Source of the DNA: Solirubrobacteraceae bacterium
Lineage (GTDB): Bacteria > Actinomycetota > Thermoleophilia > Solirubrobacterales > Solirubrobacteraceae
Assembly: GCA_016462245.1 (NCBI GenBank)
Contig: JAEMTR010000087.1
Location: forward strand, 1 to 6,253
Reading direction: 5' to 3'
DNA length: 6,253 nucleotides
A program made the position numbers and the translations under genes. Under the pieces are notes generated by a model. That model ran no database searches and was not told the DNA's origin. It worked only from the letters and a program-made list of their open reading frames with translations. Positions 1 through 6,253 of the stretch are shown here, in pieces; positions within the stretch are counted from its first letter, which is position 1; each line of letters begins with the position of its first letter.

Positions 1-879
1 GAATACGAGCGCGCCGCCGATCATCAGCGGCGCGCCGCCGCTGCGGGCACCGAAGGCGCGGTGTGCTGTGAGCCCGCCGGCGCCATGGCAGACCGGCATC
101 CCCGCGATTGCGCCGGCGAAGAGATTTACGCTGCCAAGCGTCATCGCCAGTCGGCCTGGCTTAACGCGCTGGGCGGCAGGCCCGAAGTAAACCTTCGCTG
201 CGTCGGCAGTAGCTAGGCACGAGTTGGCGAAGGTCAGCGGCAGCTGGGGGATCACCAGCACGACTAGCGCGCTGGCGAATGCCGCGCCGCTTAGATCGGG
301 CAGCGGCAGTCCTGACGGGCCAAGTTTCATTTCGGCTCCGGAACGGATCAGGGCGATAGCGAGTCCGAGCAAAACGAGCAGCAGCGCAATCAAGTGTTTG
401 CGCAGCGCGACTGCGGCGGCCAGAACGATCAGCGCCAGCGCGAGCAGTAGCCAAGGGTCGCCAGCCGCGTCGCTAAACGACTTTGGCGCCGTCCAGACAA
501 GCCCCCAAGCAATCTTGAGGAAAAGTAGGCCGACGGTTAGTTGGACGCCGCGGATTAGCGGTTTGGGGAAAGCCCTCCCGGCCCAGTCGATCAGCCCAAC
601 GCCGCCGAGCGTGAAGAAGATCGCCCCCATCATCAGCGAGCCAGCGGCGATCTCGCTTGCTCCGAGCCCTTCAGCTATCGCGATCGCGCCGAACGCCTTC
701 AGCGGCTGAACTGGGATCGGTAGGCGGAAGATGTAGGCGACGACGAGGTAGAGAATGCCCGCGGGCAGCAGCACGGCGGTTGCCGTAAGCCCGTTCTTGA
801 TAATCAGCGCTGCGGCGATTGGCACCAGCACGCCAACGTCTGCGACTGCCCCTGCGAGCTCCTGCCGGTCGAAGCGCAT
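1..879 (-). CDS. MOT1-family molybdate/sulfate transporter, C-terminus cut by window edge
   Basis: This is an integral membrane protein of the MOT1 type (MFS_MOT1, a relative of SulP transporters), expected to carry molybdate or sulfate across the cytoplasmic membrane. The minus-strand frame is open from a stop at 940-942 to the left edge. Numbered from the ATG at 877-879, 293 residues are present. The N-terminus (MRFDRQELAGAVADVGVLVP) matches the family's usual opening ELAGALGDLGTxLP. Other family marks are PVQPLK (about 56-61), PLTFANS (about 214-219), and near the cut end GMPVCHGAGGLTAHRAFGAR (about 260-279), which is close to the conserved MPxCHGAGGLAxxYRFGARTG block. About nine hydrophobic segments are visible, for example 11-27, 33-50, 78-98, 111-130, 142-179, 200-222 and 244-264. 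Probably only the last one or more helices are missing. In-frame GTG codons at 903, 921, 930 and 933 are alternative starts; none has a good Shine-Dalgarno, so the ATG was chosen by family alignment. Whether the substrate is molybdate or sulfate cannot be told from sequence. Confidence 0.85.
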   Translation of the reverse strand, partial: MRFDRQELAGAVADVGVLVPIAAALIIKNGLTATAVLLPAGILYLVVAYIFRLPIPVQPLKAFGAIAIAEGLGASEIAAGSLMMGAIFFTLGGVGLIDWAGRAFPKPLIRGVQLTVGLLFLKIAWGLVWTAPKSFSDAAGDPWLLLALALIVLAAAVALRKHLIALLLVLLGLAIALIRSGAEMKLGPSGLPLPDLSGAAFASALVVLVIPQLPLTFANSCLATADAAKVYFGPAAQRVKPGRLAMTLGSVNLFAGAIAGMPVCHGAGGLTAHRAFGARSGGAPLMIGGALVF

Positions 880-986
880 CGCAAGCTGCGATCGGGCCAG
901 CACGGGCGCCTGTGAGCTCACGGCAGGCACCACTGCGGCTTACTTCGATCAACCATTCGTGAAGGATGCCACGGAGCCGCGCTGCG

Positions 987-1925
987 CTAGTTGGCGGCCC
1001 ACTTCTTCAGCTGCGGCAGTGGGTCGATCGGCTTCGTTCCGGGGCTGTCGCGCCAGCCGTTGGGCCAGATCTCAAAGTGGAGGTGGGGGCCGCTAGATGC
1101 GCCGGTTGAGCCGAGCAGGCAGAGCCGGTCACCTGCCTTCACTTTGTCGCCAGCCTTGACCGCCGCTGAGCTGTACTGGCAGTGGGCGAAGAACATGTCC
1201 CAACCGTTATTGGCGCGCATCACGACGTAACGGCCGGCACCATCTGCCTGATAGTCGACGAATCGAACCTCGCCTGCCAGCGGTGCAACGACCGGCAGCC
1301 CGGAGTTGCCGGTGAGGTCCTGACCTTCATGAATGTGCCCGGTCCGCCCGGCGCCGAAGCGTGCGCCGTCGCCGCCAAAGCTGTAGGCACCCCTTACCGG
1401 GAAGACACCCGATGTTGGCGACGGTGTGGCCGGAGGCGTCGGTTTCGGCTTGGCAACGCTCTTCGACTTGACCGTCAGTCGCATGACCCCGCCACGGATT
1501 ATCTCCTGCGCAGATGCGCCGAAAATGCTTACCGTCACTCGGTAGCTTCCGGCTGCAAGCTGTGGCAGGCGAATCAGCTGCGAGCGGTTGGTCGTAACCC
1601 GCCCAGCCACGAAGTTGATCGTCGCCGCGCCCTTACGAGCGATAGCGATCTTGACCTGCGCGCTGGTTCCCTTCGAACGGTTGATCCGCACGACTACCGA
1701 GGCGCGCGACCCTTCCTTGATCGTGCGGCTCGAGAGCTTCTGGGCGCTGAGGCGAGGCTTACCTGGGAGCGTCACGAGCGGCGCACCGTAACCGACGCCG
1801 CCGCTCTGTTCGCCTGGTGGCGTTGGCTGGTCGGGGTCGACGCCGCCGGTGCCAGCAAACGCGCTGGCGGACGTCAGCAGTAACGCGGCTGTTACCGCGG
1901 TCGATGAGAGAAGAAGTCGGTTCAT
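987..1925 (-). CDS. Secreted M23-family zinc metallopeptidase (peptidoglycan hydrolase-like)
   Basis: This 312-residue protein is expected to be exported and to act on cell-wall peptide cross-bridges, or to be a LytM-like regulator of the wall. A Sec signal peptide is clear: MNRLLL, a hydrophobic core, then ASAFA with likely cleavage after A24. A Gly/Pro-rich stretch follows (25-60), then a predicted beta-sandwich of about 62-155 containing LPQLAAGSYRVTVS, a Pro/Lys/Thr linker (about 159-172), and the M23 domain (about 174-303). The zinc ligands expected for M23 are present: H199 and D203 in HEGQD, and H283 in HLHFE. The partner histidines H248 (FFAHCQ) and H281 are also present, so the enzyme looks active. 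C249 and C269 flank the active-site region and could form a disulfide outside the cell. The ATG at 1923-1925 gives a complete signal peptide; no strong ribosome site precedes it. The gene lies about 81 bases downstream of the helicase and just upstream of the transporter, both on the same strand. Confidence 0.93.
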   Translation of the reverse strand: MNRLLLSSTAVTAALLLTSASAFAGTGGVDPDQPTPPGEQSGGVGYGAPLVTLPGKPRLSAQKLSSRTIKEGSRASVVVRINRSKGTSAQVKIAIARKGAATINFVAGRVTTNRSQLIRLPQLAAGSYRVTVSIFGASAQEIIRGGVMRLTVKSKSVAKPKPTPPATPSPTSGVFPVRGAYSFGGDGARFGAGRTGHIHEGQDLTGNSGLPVVAPLAGEVRFVDYQADGAGRYVVMRANNGWDMFFAHCQYSSAAVKAGDKVKAGDRLCLLGSTGASSGPHLHFEIWPNGWRDSPGTKPIDPLPQLKKWAAN

Positions 1926-2006
1926 GGTCGTCTAAACGCCTGAAGGCACCCTTTCGACGCGGAGCGCGAAAAACTGAACGTTCTCTTGCAGGCCGAATTG
2001 AGCGAG

Positions 2007-4292
2007 CTACTGGCCGGCGGAGAGCATCAGCTCCAGCAGCTCAAGCGCCCCGGCCTTATGTAGCGGCTCGTTGAGGTTGCCGCACTTTGGTGACTGCACG
2101 CAGGAAGGGCAGCCTTGGCTGCATGGGCACTCGGAGATCAGCCGCTGCGCGTCACCGACTAGCTGTTCGAAGCTGAGGAAGCCTTGCCGCGTGATCCCAA
2201 CGCCGCCGGGGTGGCCGTCGTAGATGAAGATCGTTGGGCCGCCTGTCTGAACGTGGGCGTTGGTCGAGAGGCCACCGATATCCCAGCGGTCGCACATCGC
2301 CAGTAGCGGCAGCACGGCAATCTGTGCGTGCTCGGTTGCGTGCAGCGCGCCGAGCAGAACGTCAAGTGGAAGCTGCTCGCTGAGTTCGCCGGTCTCAAAC
2401 CAAAGCGCCTGAGTCGAGAACTGCGTCTTCGGCAGGGTCAGCGAGTTGAGGTCGATCACCTCACCGCTCGGAAGCCGCTTGCGCTGGTAGGCGAGGACCT
2501 GGTCACTGACGACGACGCGGCCGAAGCTGAGCTGCACGCCGAGCGTTTCGCGGCGGTCGAGCAGCGCTTCGATCACCGTCTCGGTCTCCTTCTTCGGCTG
2601 CGTGAACCAGTCACCGGTGAACGGTTCGACCAGCGCCTCACGGCGGTTGAGATCAAGCGCGCTGACTGAGTAGGAGCGGCCCATGTGGAGGTAGATCGCG
2701 CCGTCGTGGATCGTTGAGCAGGCGCGCGCCGCTTCGACCGTGCCGATCAGTTCGCCTTGTTTGACGTCGATCACGCTGATCGAATCGGGCGAGGCCGAGC
2801 GGAGCGAAACGCGCGCGGCGGGGAAGTCCTCCGGCGCCCGCAGCGTGAAACTGCCGCGCCGCTCGATCATCACGCCGCTAGCGACGAGCGCCTCGCAGTG
2901 GGCTCGAACTCGCGGGCCGAGAATCTCAGCGTCGTCGTCCGGGTTGATCGGCCCTTCGTGGGCGGCGCAGGTGAGGTGGCTCAAGTGGATCTGTTCATTT
3001 TCGTATTCGAGAATCGCCGCTTCGACCGGTCGATCAAGAAACTCGTCGGGATGGCGGCAGAAGAACTGGTCGAGCGCGTCGTCGCCGGCGACGTAGACCG
3101 CGAGCCCGCGGCCACGGCGCCCTGCCCGCCCCCACATCTGGCGCAGCGAAGCGACCGTGCCGGGGAAGGTTACGGCGAGCGCAGCGTCGAGCTGGCCGAT
3201 GTCGATCCCCAGCTCCAATGCGTCGGTCGTGACGACCGCCAGCAGCTCGCCGCTAACTAGCTTCTGCTCCAGCTCGCGGCGCTGCTGCGGCGTGTAGCCA
3301 GCGCGGTAGGCGGCGACTCGGTCAGCCATCGCTCCGTCGCCGCGCCGGCGCAGCTCGTCGGCCGCCATCTTCGCGACCAGCTCGGCGCCCTTGCGCGACT
3401 TGATGAAGCAGATCGTCCGCGCGTCGGCGCGGACCAGCCCCGCGACGATTCCCGCCGCTTCGCTCAATGAGCTGCGCCGCGTCTGCAGAACCTCGTCCTC
3501 GATCGGCGGATTCCAGATCGCGATCTGCCGCTGGGCGCCGGGGGCACCATCGTCATCGATTAGCGCAACAGGGGCGAGGCCGGTCAGCCGTTCGGCCAGC
3601 TCGACCGGGTTGGCGATCGTCGCGCTGGCCAGCAGGAAGCGTGGCTCGGTTCCGTAGGCTCGCGCGATCCGCCGCAGCCGCCGCAGCACGTTGGCGACGT
3701 GCGAGCCGAAGACGCCGCGGTAGACATGCGCTTCGTCGATCACGACGACGGCGAGGTTGGCGAAGAAGTCGCCCCAGGCCTGGTGGTTGGGGAGGATTCC
3801 AAGGTGCAGCATGTCGGGGTTGGTGAGAATCAAGTTTGAGCGCTTGCGGATCGCCGAGCGCTGCTCGCGCGGCGTGTCGCCGTCATAAATCGCTGGGCGG
3901 ACCTCGTCGGTCAGCCCGAAGCGGGCGATTGAGCGAGCCTGATCCTGCGCCAAGGCCTTCGTCGGGTAGAGGTAGAGCGCGCGCGCGTGGGCGTCGCTGC
4001 AGAGAACTTCCAGAGTTGGCAGCTGGAAGCAGAGCGACTTGCCGGAGGCCGTTCCGGTCGTGACGATCGTCGTTCCCTGCCAAGCCGCTTCGAGCGCCTC
4101 GAGCTGATGGCTATAGAGCTGCTCAATCGCCGCCGTTTTAAGTCCGGCGAGCAGCTTTGGCTGCAGATCGCTCGGGATTGGAACGGTCTTCGCAGCGCGC
4201 GAAGCTTCGAATGCTTCACGCACCAAGCGGCCGTCGGCGCGCCCTGCGTCAAGCATCGCGCTCCAAGGCTCGGTAGTGCGAACAGTGCTCAC
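2007..4292 (-). CDS. DEAD/DEAH-box helicase with C-terminal DUF1998 zinc-binding domain (MrfA/YprA-like)
   Basis: This 761-residue superfamily 2 helicase resembles Bacillus subtilis MrfA (YprA), an ATP-dependent 3'-5' DNA helicase in mitomycin C damage repair, and yeast Hrq1. Visible motifs in order are: Q-like SHQLEAL (about 61-67), Walker A GTASGKS (80-86), Ia YPTKALAQDQ (109-118), DEAH box (186-189), SAT (223-225), IV CFIKSRKGAEL (about 295-305), V TTDALELGIDIG (355-366) and VI QMWGRAGRRGRG (385-396). The C-terminal half has the DUF1998 marks HATEHA (651-656) and YDGHPGGVGI (691-700), then a cysteine cluster C722, C724, C728, C731 and C737, four of which probably bind zinc. All catalytic motifs are intact and the length fits the family (about 750). 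The only upstream in-frame start is the GTG at 4290-4292. An ATG at 4254-4256 (M13) has GGAG four bases upstream and is a real alternative. No MrfB-like exonuclease gene is in the window. The substrate role is inferred from the family. Confidence 0.95.
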   Translation of the reverse strand: MSTVRTTEPWSAMLDAGRADGRLVREAFEASRAAKTVPIPSDLQPKLLAGLKTAAIEQLYSHQLEALEAAWQGTTIVTTGTASGKSLCFQLPTLEVLCSDAHARALYLYPTKALAQDQARSIARFGLTDEVRPAIYDGDTPREQRSAIRKRSNLILTNPDMLHLGILPNHQAWGDFFANLAVVVIDEAHVYRGVFGSHVANVLRRLRRIARAYGTEPRFLLASATIANPVELAERLTGLAPVALIDDDGAPGAQRQIAIWNPPIEDEVLQTRRSSLSEAAGIVAGLVRADARTICFIKSRKGAELVAKMAADELRRRGDGAMADRVAAYRAGYTPQQRRELEQKLVSGELLAVVTTDALELGIDIGQLDAALAVTFPGTVASLRQMWGRAGRRGRGLAVYVAGDDALDQFFCRHPDEFLDRPVEAAILEYENEQIHLSHLTCAAHEGPINPDDDAEILGPRVRAHCEALVASGVMIERRGSFTLRAPEDFPAARVSLRSASPDSISVIDVKQGELIGTVEAARACSTIHDGAIYLHMGRSYSVSALDLNRREALVEPFTGDWFTQPKKETETVIEALLDRRETLGVQLSFGRVVVSDQVLAYQRKRLPSGEVIDLNSLTLPKTQFSTQALWFETGELSEQLPLDVLLGALHATEHAQIAVLPLLAMCDRWDIGGLSTNAHVQTGGPTIFIYDGHPGGVGITRQGFLSFEQLVGDAQRLISECPCSQGCPSCVQSPKCGNLNEPLHKAGALELLELMLSAGQ
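4261..4268. promoter_or_regulatory. Back-to-back Shine-Dalgarno-like sites between divergent helicase and HAD genes
   Basis: The eight bases CTCCAAGG hold an SD-like motif on each strand. Read on the minus strand, GGAG (4261-4264) lies four bases before the ATG at 4254-4256, which is codon 13 of the long helicase frame. On the plus strand, AAGG (4265-4268) lies seven bases before the GTG at 4276, the longest HAD start. If both are used, the two genes start 19 bases apart and do not overlap. The motifs are short and could arise by chance; no clear -10 or -35 boxes are visible nearby. Confidence 0.25.
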
Positions 4293-4311
4293 GACGGTGA
4301 TGGTATGCGCG

Positions 4312-5139
4312 ATGGCTACCCTCGATCAGGTGCGCTGCGCATACGTTGACATGGATGGCACCCTGCTCGGCCCCGGCGGCGGACTGTTCGCCGGCCCAGA
4401 CGGTGAGGTTGCGCCGCTTGGAGCGAAGGCGATAGAGGCCTGCCTGCGCTCCGAGATTGAGGTCGTTGTGATGTCCGGCCGTCGCCGCTCAACGGCGATC
4501 GAGGACGCCCGCCTGTTCGGCCAAGGCTGCTGCATCTTCGAGACCGGCGCCGGCGTTGTGATGGAAGGTGAGACCTACTGGCTGACCGGCACCTGGCAGC
4601 CCGACGAGCGCACAATCCACCAGCAGATCGAAGACAGCGGCGCCCCGGCGCTGCTGCTCGAGGAGTATTCCGGCTGCCTTGAGGTTCACGACCCGTGGCA
4701 CAGGGAGCGCGAGGTTTCACACCTGCTGCGCGGCCTGATCGACACCAACGCCGCCGACCACTTCCTCGCCGACAATGGCCACGAGGAGCTTGAGCTGACC
4801 GACAACGGCGCAGTCCATCGCCGCTCGCCGGCGCTCGCCGGGCTTTCCGAGGTTCACGCCTACCACCTGCGCCCTCGTGGCGTCTCGAAGGCCCACGCCG
4901 TTGCCGCCCACCAGCGGATGCGCGGCTACAAGCCAGAAGAGTGCGTGGCGATCGGTGACTCGCGCGAGGATCTGCGCGTCGCGACGACGGTTGGCAGCTT
5001 CTGGTTTGTCGCCAACGCCTTGGAGCGTGACCCGCAGCTACTTGAAGCGATGGCCGGTCACGCCAATGCCCGCGTAGCCGAAGAGGCTCACGGGGCCGGC
5101 GTTTACGAAGCGATCTTGACGACGCTGCGCGGCGGCTGA
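4312..5139 (+). CDS. HAD-superfamily hydrolase (predicted phosphatase, substrate unknown)
   Basis: This is a cytoplasmic HAD-type phosphatase of about 275 residues, most like the HAD-IIB (Cof/sugar-phosphatase) branch with a C2-type cap. Numbered from the ATG at 4312, motif I is VDMDGTLLG with nucleophile D13 and acid/base D15; motif II is VVMSGR with S55; motif III is probably K193 in GVSKAHAV; motif IV is IGDSREDLR with D216 and D220 for magnesium. The cap lies between about 75 and 185. All four catalytic motifs are intact. The ATG at 4312 puts motif I about 12 residues from the N-terminus, as is usual for the family. In-frame starts upstream are GTG 4276 (preceded by AAGG at seven bases), GTG 4285, GTG 4297 and ATG 4300; a start at 4276 gives 287 residues and overlaps the long form of the divergent helicase by 17 bases. 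The gene converges with gpsA, about 18 bases between stops. A phosphatase for a sugar phosphate, phosphoglycolate or glycerol phosphate is possible, but nothing seen decides this. Confidence 0.9.
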   Translation: MATLDQVRCAYVDMDGTLLGPGGGLFAGPDGEVAPLGAKAIEACLRSEIEVVVMSGRRRSTAIEDARLFGQGCCIFETGAGVVMEGETYWLTGTWQPDERTIHQQIEDSGAPALLLEEYSGCLEVHDPWHREREVSHLLRGLIDTNAADHFLADNGHEELELTDNGAVHRRSPALAGLSEVHAYHLRPRGVSKAHAVAAHQRMRGYKPEECVAIGDSREDLRVATTVGSFWFVANALERDPQLLEAMAGHANARVAEEAHGAGVYEAILTTLRGG

Positions 5140-5157
5140 GCGCGAGCTGCTGGCTAG

Positions 5158-6243
5158 CTAACGCTGACGGCTCAGGCGGGCACGCAGCCGCGCCCAGAAG
5201 CCAGGCCGCACGCGCCTGCGCCAAAGCGCCGGCGGTGGCACCGAGGTGCGCACCAGCGCAGTCCAGTCGTCAACGCTGAGCTGGCCTGAGATCAGTGCGC
5301 TCAACCCTTCCGTTACCGGCGCGTCGATGCCAGCGTCGGCGAGTGCCTTGGCCAGCATCGGCACCGACTCCAGCGCCTCCACTGCTTGGCCAATGCGCTC
5401 CGGGATCTCTACCGCTGGCACACCAGCGCCGAGCAGCTCGCCGGCGCGGCGGTTGCGGCTGCCGGGGGCCAACGCGGTCGCGACGAGGTCGCCCGTTCCG
5501 GCGAGGCCGATCATCGATTCTGGCCTGCCGCCTTGGCTCTCCGCTAGGCGCCAAATCTCTTGGAAGATGTGGCCTGCCGCGGCGCCTGCGGCGTTTAGCC
5601 CCTGCACTTCGGTTGCGCCGGAAGCGAGCGCCGCCGCGTTCTTCGCCGCGCCTGCGTACTCAACGCCGAGTGGGTCGTTTGAGATCTCGCAGATGACACC
5701 GCCGCGAGTGAAGATGTGCGCGAGCATTCCAGCTAGTTGCTCGTCGGTCGAGGCGGCGACCAGCGCGCCGCCATCGTGAACCAGCTCGTCGGCGTGGGCT
5801 GGGCCACCGATTACCGCCACGCGCTCAGCGCCGTAAAGCGCGCTGCTGACCGACGTTGTGACGGCTCCGCTCGGCGCGACCAGCCCCTTCGCCAGCGAGA
5901 CGATCGGCGTGCGTGGGCGCAGGCCACGCTGCCCCAGCTCGGCGATAACGTTGGCGATTGCGATTGACGGGACGGCGAGCAGAACAAGCTCGGCGCGCTC
6001 CAGCGAATCGGCCGACGTTTCGATCCGCAATTCGCGTGGGAAAGTTACGCCCGGAAGGTAGGCGTGGTTCTCGCCGTCGCGCTGAAGCTCCGCCGCTTGA
6101 GCGGCGGTGCGAGCCTGCAGCGTCGTGCGGACGCCGGCGCGAACCAGCAGCATCGCGACCGCAGTACCGAACGAGCCGGCGCCGACAACGGTCGCGCGGC
6201 GCGGCGTGGAGCCACGAAAAGTCGATCGTGAAAGGTTGGACAT
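5158..6243 (-). CDS. gpsA: NAD(P)-dependent glycerol-3-phosphate dehydrogenase
   Basis: GpsA reduces dihydroxyacetone phosphate to sn-glycerol 3-phosphate, the backbone for phospholipid synthesis, in the cytoplasm. The 361-residue protein starts with about 16 polar residues, then the Rossmann fold with GAGSFGTA (21-28), a helix and VPS (91-93). By comparison with human GPD1, the catalytic and substrate residues are K119 (SLAKG), K201 and N202 (AGAAKN), D252 and T256 (TGDLVAT), and R263 and N264 (GSRNRR). All are present, so the enzyme should be active. The usual GPSFAxE motif reads GPAHADEL (147-154), and VELGGALKN reads VEYAGAAKN (194-202). Bacterial GpsA is commonly 325-340 residues; here there is an extra N-terminus and a basic, Trp/Arg-rich C-terminal tail (about 336-361). 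The ATG at 6241-6243 was chosen as the first start; AAGAG lies only three to four bases upstream, a weak ribosome site. The promoter and any upstream partner lie beyond the right edge. Confidence 0.94.
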   Translation of the reverse strand: MSNLSRSTFRGSTPRRATVVGAGSFGTAVAMLLVRAGVRTTLQARTAAQAAELQRDGENHAYLPGVTFPRELRIETSADSLERAELVLLAVPSIAIANVIAELGQRGLRPRTPIVSLAKGLVAPSGAVTTSVSSALYGAERVAVIGGPAHADELVHDGGALVAASTDEQLAGMLAHIFTRGGVICEISNDPLGVEYAGAAKNAAALASGATEVQGLNAAGAAAGHIFQEIWRLAESQGGRPESMIGLAGTGDLVATALAPGSRNRRAGELLGAGVPAVEIPERIGQAVEALESVPMLAKALADAGIDAPVTEGLSALISGQLSVDDWTALVRTSVPPPALWRRRVRPGFWARLRARLSRQR

Positions 6244-6253
6244 TGGCTCTTAG

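Noticed and set aside
224..709. A 161-codon plus-strand open frame at the left end.
   Set aside because: It is the reverse complement, codon in register, of the transporter's membrane segments; its Ser/Ala/Pro-rich composition is what antisense of hydrophobic codons gives.
671..952. A 93-codon minus-strand open frame over the transporter start.
   Set aside because: It is an out-of-frame shadow; the neighbouring frame carries the MOT1-family motifs and stays open to the window edge.
934..986. Possible terminator between the M23 gene and the transporter (GCGCAGCGC palindrome on the minus strand).
   Set aside because: The stem is very short and no T-run follows.
1182..1883. A 233-codon plus-strand open frame opposite the M23 gene.
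   Set aside because: It has no domain signal or ribosome site and lies wholly antisense to a gene with signal peptide and zinc ligands.
1926..2006. Possible promoter in the 81-base gap upstream of the M23 gene (GTCGAA, 16 bases, TTTAGA).
   Set aside because: Both boxes match consensus poorly, and the -10 candidate lacks the key A at position 2 and T at position 6. It sits within five bases of the ATG, so it would imply a leaderless transcript; not strong enough to annotate.
4316..5224. A 302-codon minus-strand open frame opposite the HAD gene and running into gpsA.
   Set aside because: Its translation is Arg/Ser/Ala-rich low-complexity with no recognisable motif, and both overlapped genes have intact catalytic motifs. 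Long antisense frames are common in GC-rich DNA.

Overview
The window is GC-rich bacterial DNA, roughly 60-65% G+C, with five protein-coding genes packed tightly together and no RNA genes, mobile elements, CRISPR arrays or obvious repeats. The style of the genes points to a high-GC actinobacterium. The secreted M23 peptidase has an 'LPQLAAGSYRVTVS'-type beta domain and a 'GHIHEGQDL ... FFAHCQY' catalytic domain, which resemble secreted proteins of Thermoleophilia (Solirubrobacterales). That placement comes from memory of the families and was not tested.

Layout, left to right: (1) a MOT1-type molybdate/sulfate transporter on the minus strand, cut by the left edge, about 293 codons present; (2) a secreted M23 metallopeptidase on the minus strand; (3) a DEAD/DEAH-box helicase with a C-terminal DUF1998 cysteine cluster, of the MrfA/YprA type, on the minus strand; (4) a HAD-superfamily phosphatase on the plus strand, starting back to back with the helicase; (5) a glycerol-3-phosphate dehydrogenase (gpsA) on the minus strand, converging on the HAD gene with about 18 bases between their stops. 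Its start lies 10 bases from the right edge.

The helicase, peptidase and transporter lie in the same direction with gaps of about 81 and 53-107 bases and no visible terminator between them, so read-through is possible, although their functions (DNA repair, cell-wall hydrolysis, oxyanion uptake) are unrelated. The HAD and helicase starts lie so close that their promoters must sit inside each other's coding sequence. GpsA makes sn-glycerol 3-phosphate for phospholipids. The HAD substrate is unknown.

I found no convincing new system. All five genes belong to known families. The points worth a second look are the compressed divergent start region at about 4256-4312, the sequence variations in GpsA, the cysteine pair in the peptidase, and the uncertain start of the transporter.
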